From Pseudomonadota bacterium (GTDB lineage Bacteria > Pseudomonadota > Gammaproteobacteria > Burkholderiales > Burkholderiaceae_C): a stretch of 37,178 bases of DNA. The DNA lies in contig JAJZWA010000016.1 in the NCBI GenBank assembly GCA_021846965.1, forward strand, positions 23,659 through 60,836, written 5' to 3'. The position numbers were made by a program, and so were the translations under genes. The notes beneath the pieces are model-generated. The model saw nothing but the letters and a program-made list of their open reading frames with translations, did not search any database and was not told the DNA's origin. Shown here piece by piece: positions 1-8,128 of the stretch. Position 1 is the first letter of the stretch; each line of letters begins with the position of its first letter.

Positions 1-20
1 GGTCCGGGTCCGGGTCCGGG
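1..20. repeat. Short GGTCCG tandem repeat at window edge
   Basis: The first 20 bases are just over three copies of the hexamer GGTCCG. The array may continue beyond the window, so its true length is unknown. It lies 57 bases before the first gene and no function is assigned. Confidence 0.6.
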
Positions 21-76
21 AGGACGCTTGGCTACACTGCGGCCACCCGGCAGCAGGGCTGCCGGCAGAGTGTCCC

Positions 77-979
77 GTGACCATGGCCAACTTTTTTCCT
101 GACAAGGCGCGAGTTGTTCTCGCGCTTTGTCTTTGGGCGCAATGTGTGGCAGGGCAGCCCGCACTCGGAGCGACAGGGCCGCGCCCGGTCACGCGCAGGC
201 TGAGCCTGGAGGTCTCCATCCGCGGCCCGCTCGGGTGGCCGGTGCACCGCGCGATGGCGCTGACGGTCGTGGAGCCGGCCGCTCCCAGACATTGCCCCTT
301 CCTCGTGATCCTGCATGGCCGTCCGGGCTCGGTCGGCGCCCGGGTGCGCATGGGCCTGGTCGAATTCCCGGGCAACGCGGACTACTTTGCCAGACTGGGT
401 TACGTGGTCCTGGTTCCCACGCGGGTCGGATATGGCGTCACCGGTGGCCCCGATATCGAATACACGGGGCCCTGTTTCTACAAGGACTACGCACGCGGCA
501 TGGAGATGGTGGTGCAGGAAACGCGTCAGCTGCTGCGCTATGCCGCCGGTCTTCCCGGCGTGGATCCGCGCCGCGGCCTGGTGGTGGGGGACTCCTTTGG
601 CGGCGTGGCCGCGGTGGCCGCGGCCGCCGCCGACCTGCCCGGTGTGCGCGGTGCCGTGAACTTCTCCGGCGGCGACGGGGGCGACCTGATGCACCATATC
701 GACCATCCCTGCCGCGCCGACCAGATGGCGAGCACCCTGGCAGCTTACGGACGCAGGGATCGCCTGCCGACGCTTTGGCTTTACAGTGCCAACGATCGCT
801 ACTGGGGAACCCGGGCACCGCGGCGCTGGTTCGAGGCCTTCGTCGACGCCGGGGGCCGTGGTCGTTTCGTCGAGTTGCCGGCGGACAAGAACAATGGACA
901 CTTCATTTTCAACCGCAATCCCCAGGCCTGGCATGGCGCCTTCGAGGCTTTTGCCGCGAGCCTGGGCCTACCTTCGTAG
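77..979 (+). CDS. Secreted alpha/beta-hydrolase (dienelactone hydrolase-like)
   Basis: A 300-residue protein that looks like an exported alpha/beta-hydrolase. The start is GTG at 77 or ATG at 83 (two codons apart). Residues about 11-32 form a hydrophobic signal segment ending near AGQPALGA, so a periplasmic or secreted enzyme is expected. The fold is indicated by an oxyanion-type HGRPG at 80-84, the nucleophile elbow GDSFGG (Ser173), a candidate acid Asp240 in SANDRYWG and a candidate His275 in NNGHF. The substrate cannot be read from sequence; an esterase or deacylase acting on decorated polysaccharide is one possibility but is inference. It lies only 18 bases before the LacI-type regulator on the same strand, so the two are probably cotranscribed and the hydrolase may belong to the glucan locus. 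Confidence 0.75.
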   Translation: MTMANFFPDKARVVLALCLWAQCVAGQPALGATGPRPVTRRLSLEVSIRGPLGWPVHRAMALTVVEPAAPRHCPFLVILHGRPGSVGARVRMGLVEFPGNADYFARLGYVVLVPTRVGYGVTGGPDIEYTGPCFYKDYARGMEMVVQETRQLLRYAAGLPGVDPRRGLVVGDSFGGVAAVAAAAADLPGVRGAVNFSGGDGGDLMHHIDHPCRADQMASTLAAYGRRDRLPTLWLYSANDRYWGTRAPRRWFEAFVDAGGRGRFVELPADKNNGHFIFNRNPQAWHGAFEAFAASLGLPS

Positions 980-997
980 AGCAGCCGGAGCCTGCCG

Positions 998-2053
998 ATG
1001 ATTCGTCGTGCCAAGCCAGTCCCGCCCACCCCGGTCCCCGGGGATCAGGCCCGGCTCGTCACCATCGACATGGTCGCGCGGGCCGCCGATGTCTCGCCAA
1101 GCACGGTGTCACGCATTCTCAACGGCACCGCGGTGGTGAGCGCGGACAAGGTCAAGGCCGTGGAGCAGGCCATCAGCGACCTGGGCTACGTGCCCAACCC
1201 CGTCGCGCGCGGCCTGGCGGGTGGGCGGACGCTGAGCGTGGGCGTGGTCACGCAGACCCTCGACAGTCCCTTCTACGGAGCGGCTTTGCGGGGCATCGAG
1301 ATGGAACTGCTCGCCGCGGGCTACACCCCGCTGTTCATCAGCGGACACTGGAACGAGCGCGAGGAGCAGCACAGCATCTCCGTGCTCAGGGCGCGCCGCG
1401 TGGACGGCATCATCGCGCTCGACGCGCGGCTCAGCGACGAGGCCCTGGTCGCGCTGGCTCGCGAATTGCCGGTGGTCGTCACCGGACGCGGCCTGGAGGC
1501 TCCCAATCTGGTCAGCCTGTGTTTCGACAATTTCGGGGGCGCTCGCGAGGCCACCAACTACCTGCTGGACCTGGGGCATCGGAACATCGCTTTCATCACC
1601 GGCGACCCCCAGCACCAGGATGCCCTGGAGCGTCAGCGCGGCTACCTCGGCGCGCTGGCCGAGCGCGGAGTCCCGGCCGATGCGAAGCTGATCATCGCCG
1701 GAGACTACCGGGAGCACAGCGGGACCCAGGCGGTGCTGCGCCTGTTGAAGCAGGGCGTGCATTTCACGGCCGTGTTCGCCGCGAACGACCAGATGGCCCT
1801 TGGCGCCTTGCTCGGCCTGTACCAGCGTCATGTGTCCGTTCCACAACAGGTCTCCGTGATCGGTTTCGACGACCTGCAGGTCGGTCAGTTCTCGATCCCG
1901 CCGCTGACCTCGGTGCACCAGCCCAGCCTGGAGACCGGGCAACTGGCCGCCCGTGCCATGTCCGCGCTGCTCGAGGGCCGGCGTTCGAAATTGCGCATGC
2001 CGCAGCCGCGCCTGGTCGTGCGCGAATCGACCGGTCCCTGCCCCGCCGCCTGA
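998..2053 (+). CDS. LacI-family transcriptional regulator
   Basis: A 351-residue LacI/GalR repressor. The N-terminal helix-turn-helix spans about residues 21-42 (VTIDMVARAADVSPSTVSRI). It is followed by the hinge helix PNPVARGLAGG (67-76), whose Leu73 is the residue that typically wedges into the central CpG of the operator. The rest is a periplasmic-binding-protein-like ligand domain ending in the usual FDDLQVGQ, PLTSVHQP and RLVVRES blocks. The first ~20 residues are a Pro-rich extension before the HTH. It lies directly upstream of the sugar operon and of a LacI-type palindrome at 2128-2141, so I infer that it represses the operon until a glucan-derived sugar binds. It may also regulate itself, but no operator is visible upstream within the window. 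Confidence 0.93.
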   Translation: MIRRAKPVPPTPVPGDQARLVTIDMVARAADVSPSTVSRILNGTAVVSADKVKAVEQAISDLGYVPNPVARGLAGGRTLSVGVVTQTLDSPFYGAALRGIEMELLAAGYTPLFISGHWNEREEQHSISVLRARRVDGIIALDARLSDEALVALARELPVVVTGRGLEAPNLVSLCFDNFGGAREATNYLLDLGHRNIAFITGDPQHQDALERQRGYLGALAERGVPADAKLIIAGDYREHSGTQAVLRLLKQGVHFTAVFAANDQMALGALLGLYQRHVSVPQQVSVIGFDDLQVGQFSIPPLTSVHQPSLETGQLAARAMSALLEGRRSKLRMPQPRLVVRESTGPCPAA

Positions 2054-2095
2054 GGCGTTCCCGGCGGCGCACGCCCCAACCGTACAAACCCTGGG

Positions 2096-2124
2096 TTGAC
2101 GCCGGGGCGCGCTGCCTGAAAAAT
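2096..2124 (+). promoter_or_regulatory. Candidate sigma-70 promoter of the glucan operon
   Basis: A good -35 (TTGACG, 2096-2101) lies 17 bases before an A-rich -10 (AAAAAT, 2119-2124, four of six consensus positions). The predicted start at about 2131 falls inside the operator. It sits in the 143-base gap between the regulator and the binding-protein gene, the only clear promoter-sized gap before 16919. Confidence 0.55.
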
Positions 2125-2127
2125 CTG

Positions 2128-2141
2128 TGAAACCGCTTTCA
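2128..2141. promoter_or_regulatory. LacI/GalR-type operator
   Basis: TGAAACCGCTTTCA has perfect 5-base arms (TGAAA/TTTCA) around a CpG-containing centre, matching the classical LacI-family operator shape. It overlaps the predicted transcription start, so a bound repressor would block initiation. The adjacent LacI-family gene is the obvious cognate regulator. Confidence 0.75.
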
Positions 2142-2196
2142 AGTTGATTCGCGACCGTCTTTTCGAAGCCACCCCGACCCCATTGCCCATCCTGCC

Positions 2197-3474
2197 ATGC
2201 TGAGCCGACGCAAGGTCCTCACTCGACTGGGTACGGGCGCCACAGCCATGGCGCTCGGTGCCTGCACCCGCTCGTCGCCCGCATCGGAGGATCGGCTGGT
2301 GGTGGCGGCCTACCCCTCGCTGGACCAGGTCGCGCGCGCGGCGGCGCCGGCCTGGGCGGCCTTGCATCCGGGTATCAGCCTGCAGGTCATCAGCCGGCAG
2401 TTCAGCGACCATCACACGGCCATGCTCACGGCCCTCGCGACCGATTCGGAGCTGCCCGACGTGATGGCCGTCGAGGTCAGCTTCCTGGGACGATTCGCGC
2501 GCGGCGGCGGCCTCATGGACCTGAGCGGACCTCCGGCGTACATCGCGAAGCAGCGCGCCCACTTCACCCCCTACGCCTACGACCAGGCCAGCGTGCCGGG
2601 CGGCGGCGTGATGGCCGCGCCCAGCGACATCGGACCCGGCACCCTGCTCGCACGGATCGACATGCTGGGCAAGGCGGGTGTCTCGCTGCAGAGCCTGGAG
2701 GGATCCTGGAGCGATTTCCTGCGCGCGGGGCAGGCGGTTCGCGCGCGCACCGGCGCATGGATGGTGCCCGACGCCAGCGACATCCTGGCCATCGTGATCC
2801 GCAGCGGGCTCAAGCCCGGGGACGGGCTGTATTTCGACGCCAAGGGCCATCCCTCGCTGCTGGACGAGCGCTTCGCGCGGGGATTCGAACTCGCCACCCG
2901 CGCGCGTCGACTCGGGCTCGACGCGAGAGTGCAGGCGTGGACCCCGGAGTGGGCGAGCGGGCTGCGGGACGGGCGCATCGCGGTGGCGCTGTCCGGTGCC
3001 TGGCTGGCCGGTCACATGGCGAACTGGCTGGCCCCGAAGACCAAGGGGCTGTGGCGGGCCGCGCAGCTCCCGGATGCGTCCTGGAGCGCCTACGGGGGCA
3101 GCTTCCTGGCCGTGCCCAGGCGTCTGCCGGAGCGGCGCAGGGCGCTGGCCTGGGATTTCGTGCGCCTGCTGACCCTGGATCGCCAGCGCCAGCTCGCCGC
3201 CTTCGCCAGCGTGGATGCCTTCCCCGCCATGGTCGATACCTATGACGCACCCATCTTCGACGCACCGATTCCCTTCCTGGGCGGGCAGCGCGCGCGGCGC
3301 CTGTGGCGCACGGCGGCGCTGAAGATCCGCGCCGTGGCCGTGAACCCGCAGGACGACTTCGCCAGCGAGGTCGTCGCCGACGCCTTGTTCGACGTGCTCG
3401 AGCGCAAGGTGCCCCAGGAACTTGCGTTGCGCCGGGCACAACGACTTCTGCAGCAGCGTGTGGAGCACATCTGA
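2197..3474 (+). CDS. ABC sugar-binding lipoprotein (family 1 extracellular solute-binding)
   Basis: A 425-residue substrate-binding protein of a carbohydrate ABC importer. The N-terminus has SRRKVL, a hydrophobic stretch and the lipobox ALGAC (Cys23). It is therefore a lipoprotein, and the twin Arg suggests possible Tat export. The mature part has the two-lobe MalE/UgpB-like pattern, including ELPDVMAVE in lobe 1 and GRIAVALSGAWLAG plus YGGSFLAVP in the hinge region. It would capture glucan oligosaccharides in the periplasm. The stop overlaps the start of the first permease gene (TGATG), so translation is coupled. The exact ligand is inferred from the surrounding beta-glucanases. The ATG at 2197 has no good Shine-Dalgarno, but it gives the correct signal peptide. 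Confidence 0.92.
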   Translation: MLSRRKVLTRLGTGATAMALGACTRSSPASEDRLVVAAYPSLDQVARAAAPAWAALHPGISLQVISRQFSDHHTAMLTALATDSELPDVMAVEVSFLGRFARGGGLMDLSGPPAYIAKQRAHFTPYAYDQASVPGGGVMAAPSDIGPGTLLARIDMLGKAGVSLQSLEGSWSDFLRAGQAVRARTGAWMVPDASDILAIVIRSGLKPGDGLYFDAKGHPSLLDERFARGFELATRARRLGLDARVQAWTPEWASGLRDGRIAVALSGAWLAGHMANWLAPKTKGLWRAAQLPDASWSAYGGSFLAVPRRLPERRRALAWDFVRLLTLDRQRQLAAFASVDAFPAMVDTYDAPIFDAPIPFLGGQRARRLWRTAALKIRAVAVNPQDDFASEVVADALFDVLERKVPQELALRRAQRLLQQRVEHI

Positions 3475-4451
3475 TGTCAACAGCCATCACCGAGCCGGCC
3501 AGCATCAAGCGCCGGCGCCTGCTCCCGGCGCTGTCGCCGAAGTGGGCGCCCTACGTGCTGCTGTCGCCCTTCATCGTGTTGTTCCTGGTCTTCGGATTGT
3601 TCCCCCTGGGCTTTTCGCTGTACCTGGCGTTCCAGCGCTGGCAGCCCGCCAGCGGGCTGAGTTCGATGCACTTCGTCGGCCTCGGCAACTTCGCCTTCGC
3701 GCTGCATGACCCCTGGTTCTGGCAGTCCATGCGCAACACCCTGTGGCTGGCCGTGGCGGCCGGGGTCGCACAACATGTGGTGGCGATCCCGCTGGCCGTC
3801 TTTCTTCAGGGCGCGGGCCGGCGCCTGCGCGACTTGCTGACCGGGGCCTACTTCGTGCCCTACATCACCTCGACGGTGGCGGTGGCCATCCTGTTCAGCT
3901 CCTTCTTCGCGCTGCATCACGGCCTGCTCAACCAGTTGCTCCTGGGCCTGTCGCACCTGCCGCTGCTCAGGGACTGGCTGCCCGGGCACGCCATCGACTG
4001 GCTCGGGCGGCCGCGCTACGTCAAGCCTGCCATCGCACTCGTCGTGTTCTGGCGCTATGTGGGCTTCAACGTGGTGCTGTATCTCGCCGCGCTGCAGACC
4101 ATCAGCGTCGACCTCTACGAGGCCTCCGAGCTCGACGGGGCCAACGCGTGGCAGCGCTTCTGGTACATCACGCTTCCAGCCCTCAGGCCGATGATGTGGT
4201 TCGCCGTCACCCTCAGCGTCATCGGCGGGCTGCAGTTGTTCGACGAGCCCTTCATCCTCACCGGCGGTCACGGGGGACCTGACCAGGCGGGCATGACCGC
4301 GGCCCTGTACTTCTACCGCGAGGCCTTCGATTTCGACGACTTCGGAGGCGCGAGCGCGATGTCGTGGATCCTGTTCGGCTTCATCGCCGTGCTTACCTGG
4401 TCCACCAGTCGTGCCTTCGCGTCGAAGGATTCCGCGGAGTCCGAAGCATGA
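3474..4451 (+). CDS. ABC sugar permease 1 (MalF/UgpA-type)
   Basis: A 325-residue inner-membrane permease. The ATG at 3474 overlaps the stop of the binding-protein gene by one base. An in-frame opening continues upstream but would run inside that gene. About six membrane segments can be read near residues 26-53, 90-111, 124-146, 186-210, 240-260 and 297-311. The cytoplasmic EAA loop that docks on the ATPase is EASELDGANAWQRFWYITLP (216-235), a typical binding-protein-dependent transport motif. It pairs with the next gene to form the heterodimeric channel. The C-terminus overlaps the next start by four bases (ATGA). Confidence 0.93.
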   Translation: MSTAITEPASIKRRRLLPALSPKWAPYVLLSPFIVLFLVFGLFPLGFSLYLAFQRWQPASGLSSMHFVGLGNFAFALHDPWFWQSMRNTLWLAVAAGVAQHVVAIPLAVFLQGAGRRLRDLLTGAYFVPYITSTVAVAILFSSFFALHHGLLNQLLLGLSHLPLLRDWLPGHAIDWLGRPRYVKPAIALVVFWRYVGFNVVLYLAALQTISVDLYEASELDGANAWQRFWYITLPALRPMMWFAVTLSVIGGLQLFDEPFILTGGHGGPDQAGMTAALYFYREAFDFDDFGGASAMSWILFGFIAVLTWSTSRAFASKDSAESEA

Positions 4452-5296
4452 GCGCGCGTTCTTCCTCGAGGTCGCGCGGGCCGGCGCTGTCGCGCATCCT
4501 GGCCTGCACCCTGGTGGGCGCGGGCGCGCTGGTGATGGTGAGCCCGCTGTACTTCATGTTCGTGTTCGCCACGCACAGCCGGGGCGCGATCTTCAGCTCG
4601 CCTCCGCCCCTGGGCCCGGGCGGCCACTTGCTGGACAACCTCCGCATCCTGCTGTCCGCCTTGCCCTTCTGGCGAAACGTGGGCTGGAGCCTGTACGTGG
4701 CCTGCGCCTCGGCCCTGCTGACCGTGCTGCTCTGCTCGATGGCCGGTTACGCATTCGCGATGTTCCGGTTCCGCTTCCGCCGCGCGCTGTTCGTGCTCGT
4801 GCTGGGCACCATGCTCGTGCCGCAGTTCCTGAACATGATCCCGACCTTCATGGTCATGGACGCGCTGCACTGGATCAACAAGCCGCGTGCGCTGTACGTG
4901 CCTGGAGCCGCCAGCGCCTTCGGCATCGTGTTCATGCGCCAGTACATCGCCTCCTCGCTGCCGCGCGAGGTCATCGAGGCCGCGCGCCTGGATGGCTGCG
5001 GGGAGTTCGCCGTGTACTGGCGCATCGTGCTGCCGCTGATCGTGCCGGCACTGGGCACCCTGGGGATGATCAGTTTCATCGCGTCCTGGAACAGTTTCCT
5101 GATGCCCCTGATCGTGATGCGCTCGCCCTCCATGTACACGGTGCCGCTGGCCTTGCGCAGTCTGCAGAGCCCCACCGATACCCAGTGGGGAGCCCTGATG
5201 ATCGGCTCGGCCATCGCCACGCTTCCCTTGCTGGTGATCTATCTCCTGTACTCGCGTCGCCTGGTGGACGGGTTGACGGCCGGTGCCGTGAAGTAG
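4448..5296 (+). CDS. ABC sugar permease 2 (MalG/UgpE-type)
   Basis: A 282-residue inner-membrane permease and second half of the sugar channel. The start codon overlaps the upstream stop (ATGA). Membrane segments are visible near 17-41, 80-104, 112-135 and in the C-terminal half. The EAA loop reads EAARLDGCGEFAVYWRIVLP (177-196). The short N-terminus and late EAA loop are typical of MalG/CUT1-type subunits, which carry di- and oligosaccharides. The ATPase partner is probably the last gene of the operon, about 10.5 kb downstream, since no closer one exists. Confidence 0.93.
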   Translation: MSARSSSRSRGPALSRILACTLVGAGALVMVSPLYFMFVFATHSRGAIFSSPPPLGPGGHLLDNLRILLSALPFWRNVGWSLYVACASALLTVLLCSMAGYAFAMFRFRFRRALFVLVLGTMLVPQFLNMIPTFMVMDALHWINKPRALYVPGAASAFGIVFMRQYIASSLPREVIEAARLDGCGEFAVYWRIVLPLIVPALGTLGMISFIASWNSFLMPLIVMRSPSMYTVPLALRSLQSPTDTQWGALMIGSAIATLPLLVIYLLYSRRLVDGLTAGAVK

Positions 5297-5384
5297 ATCT
5301 CCCAGCCGCCCGATGCACGGTCCGCCCGCGCCGCAGCGCTTCGCGGCCCGGCATCGTCCCGCTCACCCAAGCAACTTGAACTCC

Positions 5385-6743
5385 ATGCAACAAGACCCGA
5401 CCCTCGACCCTCGCGCCATCGCACGCCTGTTCCCGCGGGACTTCACCTGGGGCGTGAGCACCAGCGCGTTCCAGATCGAGGGAGCCACCCGGGAGGACGG
5501 CCGGGGCGAGTCGATCTGGGATCGATTCTGCCGCCAGCCCGGCGCGATCGCCGACGGCAGCGATGGCGATGTGGCCTGCGACCATTACCACCGCTGGCAG
5601 GAGGACCTCAACCTGGTGGCCAGCCTCGGGGTCAACGCGTACCGCTTCTCGGTGGCCTGGCCCCGCGTGCAGCCTCTGGGGCATGGCGCCTTCAATGCCA
5701 AGGGACTGGACTTCTATGAACGCCTGGTCGACGGTTGCCTGCGCCGCGGCATCGCGCCGCACCTGACCCTCAACCACTGGGACCTCCCGCAAGCCCTGCA
5801 GGAGCGCGGAGGCTGGGCGGAGCGCGACACCGTGCACCGCTTCGTCGACTACGCCCGCGAAGTCGCGCGGCGCCTGGGATCGCGCCTGCGCTCGATCACC
5901 ACCCACAACGAGCCCTTCATCCAGTCGGTGCTGGGGTACGAGACCGGCATTTTCGCGCCCGGCATCCGCGATCGCGGCGCCGCGATCCGCGTGGCGCACC
6001 ATCTTCTGCTCAGCCATGGCCTGGCGCTGCAGGCCATGCGCGCCGACGGGGTGCACAGCGATCTGGGCATCGTGCTCAACCTGTCGCCGATCGAGCCGGC
6101 CAGCGACTCGGAGGCCGACCGGGCGCGGGCGCGCCTCGAGGACGGGCGCCTGGTGCGCTGGTACATGGACCCGCTGCTGCGCGGCAGCTACCCGCAGGAC
6201 GTGGTGGAGGCCCTCGGGGCCGACGCGCCGAGGGTCGAGCCCGGCGACATGCGGACCATCGCCACCCCGCTGGACTTCCTGGGCGTCAACTACTACTCCC
6301 GCAACGTGTTCCGGGCCGACGGTGCCGTCGACCCCCACACCCTGGGCAGCGAGATCACCGACATGGGCTGGGAGGTCTACCCGCAGGGCCTGACCGACCT
6401 GCTGTGCCGGCTGCATCGCGACTATGCGCTGCCGGACGTGTATGTCACCGAGAACGGCGCGGCATTCCCGGACGATTGCGTGGACTCGCGCGTGGTCGAC
6501 GTCGCGCGCACCCGGTACATCGCATCCCACATCGCCGCCGCCGGCCGCGCGCTGGCCGCCGGGGTGCCCCTGAAGGGGTTCATGGTGTGGAGCCTGCTCG
6601 ACAATTTCGAGTGGGCCAGCGGCTATGCCAAGCGCTTCGGCATCGTGCACGTGGACTACGCCACGCAGCGCCGCACGCCCAAGGCCAGCGCGGATTGGTA
6701 CCGTGAATTCCTGCGGGCCGAACGCATGAGCGCGGCCGCCTGA
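5385..6743 (+). CDS. GH1 beta-glucosidase
   Basis: A 452-residue family GH1 enzyme hydrolysing beta-glucosides such as cellobiose or laminaribiose to glucose by a retaining mechanism. The acid/base Glu176 is in THNEP and the nucleophile Glu356 is in YVTENG. Other family blocks are FTWGVSTSAFQIEG (20-33), LNHWDLPQAL (129-138), the aglycone region LGVNYYSR, and SLLDNFEWASGYAKRFG near the C-terminus, where EW binds the glucose 4- and 6-hydroxyls. There is no signal peptide, so it is cytosolic. I chose the ATG at 5385 because the upstream in-frame ATG (5313) adds 24 low-complexity residues before the family's usual N-terminus. It would finish breakdown of imported oligosaccharides. The 88-base gap before it shows no clear promoter. 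Confidence 0.95.
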   Translation: MQQDPTLDPRAIARLFPRDFTWGVSTSAFQIEGATREDGRGESIWDRFCRQPGAIADGSDGDVACDHYHRWQEDLNLVASLGVNAYRFSVAWPRVQPLGHGAFNAKGLDFYERLVDGCLRRGIAPHLTLNHWDLPQALQERGGWAERDTVHRFVDYAREVARRLGSRLRSITTHNEPFIQSVLGYETGIFAPGIRDRGAAIRVAHHLLLSHGLALQAMRADGVHSDLGIVLNLSPIEPASDSEADRARARLEDGRLVRWYMDPLLRGSYPQDVVEALGADAPRVEPGDMRTIATPLDFLGVNYYSRNVFRADGAVDPHTLGSEITDMGWEVYPQGLTDLLCRLHRDYALPDVYVTENGAAFPDDCVDSRVVDVARTRYIASHIAAAGRALAAGVPLKGFMVWSLLDNFEWASGYAKRFGIVHVDYATQRRTPKASADWYREFLRAERMSAAA

Positions 6744-6757
6744 GGCCGGATGCGGCG

Positions 6758-8128
6758 ATGCTGCAAGTACACGCCACCTCACGCGACGGCGGACTGCGCC
6801 TGGCGCCTCAGCCGGACCTGATGCCCTGCGCCGCGCCGACCGGCGGCGGCGTCGTGCTGGGGGTCGACACCTCGCGACGCTTCCAGACCATCGAGGGATT
6901 CGGCGGTGCCTTCACCGAGGCCGCCGCGGTCAACTGGCAGGCCTTGTCGCCCCAGCGGCGAGACGCCGCGCTGCGCGCGTATTTCGCCGATCCGGGGCAG
7001 GGCGGGCATGGCTATTCGCTGTGCCGCGTGCACATGGGCAGCTGCGACTTCTCGCTGGACAACTACGCCCACGTCGAGGTCGAAGGCGACGTGGAACTGC
7101 GCAGCTTCAGCATCGAGCGCGACCGTCGGGCCCTGCTTCCCCTGCTGCAGGCGGCGGGGCGCGTCGCCGCGCGACCGCCCAGGGTCATCGTCTCGCCCTG
7201 GAGCCCGCCGGCCTGGATGAAGGATTCGGCGCGCATGAACGGGGGAGGGCGGCTGCTCGCGTCCTGTCGCGACGCCTGGGCCGGCTGTTTCGTGCGCTTC
7301 GTGCAGGCCTACCGAGAGCAGGGCATCGACATCTGGGGCGTCACCGTGCAGAACGAGCCGATGGTGGCGCAGACCTGGGACTCCTGCCTCTACTCGGCCG
7401 AGGAGGAGCGCGACTTCATCGCCTGTCACCTCGGTCCGGCCTTCGACGCGGCGGGGTTGCGCGACGTGCGCATCATCGGCTGGGACCACAACCGCGACCT
7501 GCTGGCCGAGCGCGCGCGCGTGCTCTACGCCGACGCCCGCGCGCGCGCCTACCTGTGGGGTCTGGGCTTCCACTGGTACGGGGAGCCGATGTTCGACAAC
7601 GTGGGGCGGGTGCACGAGGCCTGGCCGGACAAGAAGCTGCTGCTGACCGAGGCTTGCCAGGAGGGCGGGCCGCACCGCGATTCCTGGGAGGTGGCCGAGC
7701 GCTACGCCGAATCCATGCTCGCCGACCTGAACCACGGCAGCGTCGGCTGGATCGACTGGAACCTGTTCCTGGACATGCAGGGCGGCCCCAACCATGCCGG
7801 GAACCTGTGCAGCGCGCCGATCCTGCTCGACGCCCAGGCCGACCAATGGTTCGCGCAACCCTCGTATTTCTACATCGGCCATGTCGTGCGACATGTGCGC
7901 CCCGGGGCCCGCAGGGTGTTCTGCGCGCCTTCGAGCAGCGCCGTGCAGGCGGCAGCCTTCGAGGCCGGCGACGGCAGCCTGGCGCTGGTGGCGATGAATC
8001 GCAACGAACATGCCCTGGAACTGGACTTGCGCATCGACGCGCAAGCCTATCGGGCCAGCTTGCCGGCACGATCCATCGCCACCTACGTCCGGGGCGCGGC
8101 ATGCGAACAACCAAGGAGACCATCGTGA
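6758..8128 (+). CDS. GH30 glycoside hydrolase, apparently cytosolic
   Basis: A 456-residue clan GH-A enzyme of the GH30 family (glucosylceramidase / beta-1,6-glucanase group). Diagnostic segments are GFGGAFTEAAAVNW (47-60), SPWSPPAWMKDSARMNGGG (146-164), the acid/base region VQNEP (Glu200), GFHWYGE (270-276) and the nucleophile region LLLTEAC (Glu298). A beta-sandwich-like C-terminal part follows. Other members act as beta-1,6-glucanases, glucosylceramidases or beta-xylosidases. In this locus a role on beta-1,6 branches or on beta-glucosyl oligosaccharides is most likely, but is inference. There is no signal peptide or lipobox, unusual for a polymer-degrading GH30. The gene starts 14 bases after GH1, and its stop overlaps the GTG start of the porin gene. 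Confidence 0.9.
   Translation: MLQVHATSRDGGLRLAPQPDLMPCAAPTGGGVVLGVDTSRRFQTIEGFGGAFTEAAAVNWQALSPQRRDAALRAYFADPGQGGHGYSLCRVHMGSCDFSLDNYAHVEVEGDVELRSFSIERDRRALLPLLQAAGRVAARPPRVIVSPWSPPAWMKDSARMNGGGRLLASCRDAWAGCFVRFVQAYREQGIDIWGVTVQNEPMVAQTWDSCLYSAEEERDFIACHLGPAFDAAGLRDVRIIGWDHNRDLLAERARVLYADARARAYLWGLGFHWYGEPMFDNVGRVHEAWPDKKLLLTEACQEGGPHRDSWEVAERYAESMLADLNHGSVGWIDWNLFLDMQGGPNHAGNLCSAPILLDAQADQWFAQPSYFYIGHVVRHVRPGARRVFCAPSSSAVQAAAFEAGDGSLALVAMNRNEHALELDLRIDAQAYRASLPARSIATYVRGAACEQPRRPS
8113..8118 (+). promoter_or_regulatory. Ribosome binding site deciding the porin GTG start
   Basis: AAGGAG lies six bases before GTG 8125, still inside the GH30 gene. It supports the GTG that gives a proper signal peptide over any upstream in-frame codon. 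Confidence 0.7.

Noticed and set aside
127..2130. A 667-codon + strand frame across the hydrolase and LacI genes
   Set aside because: It is an alternate frame of two well-supported genes, Arg-rich and without motifs.
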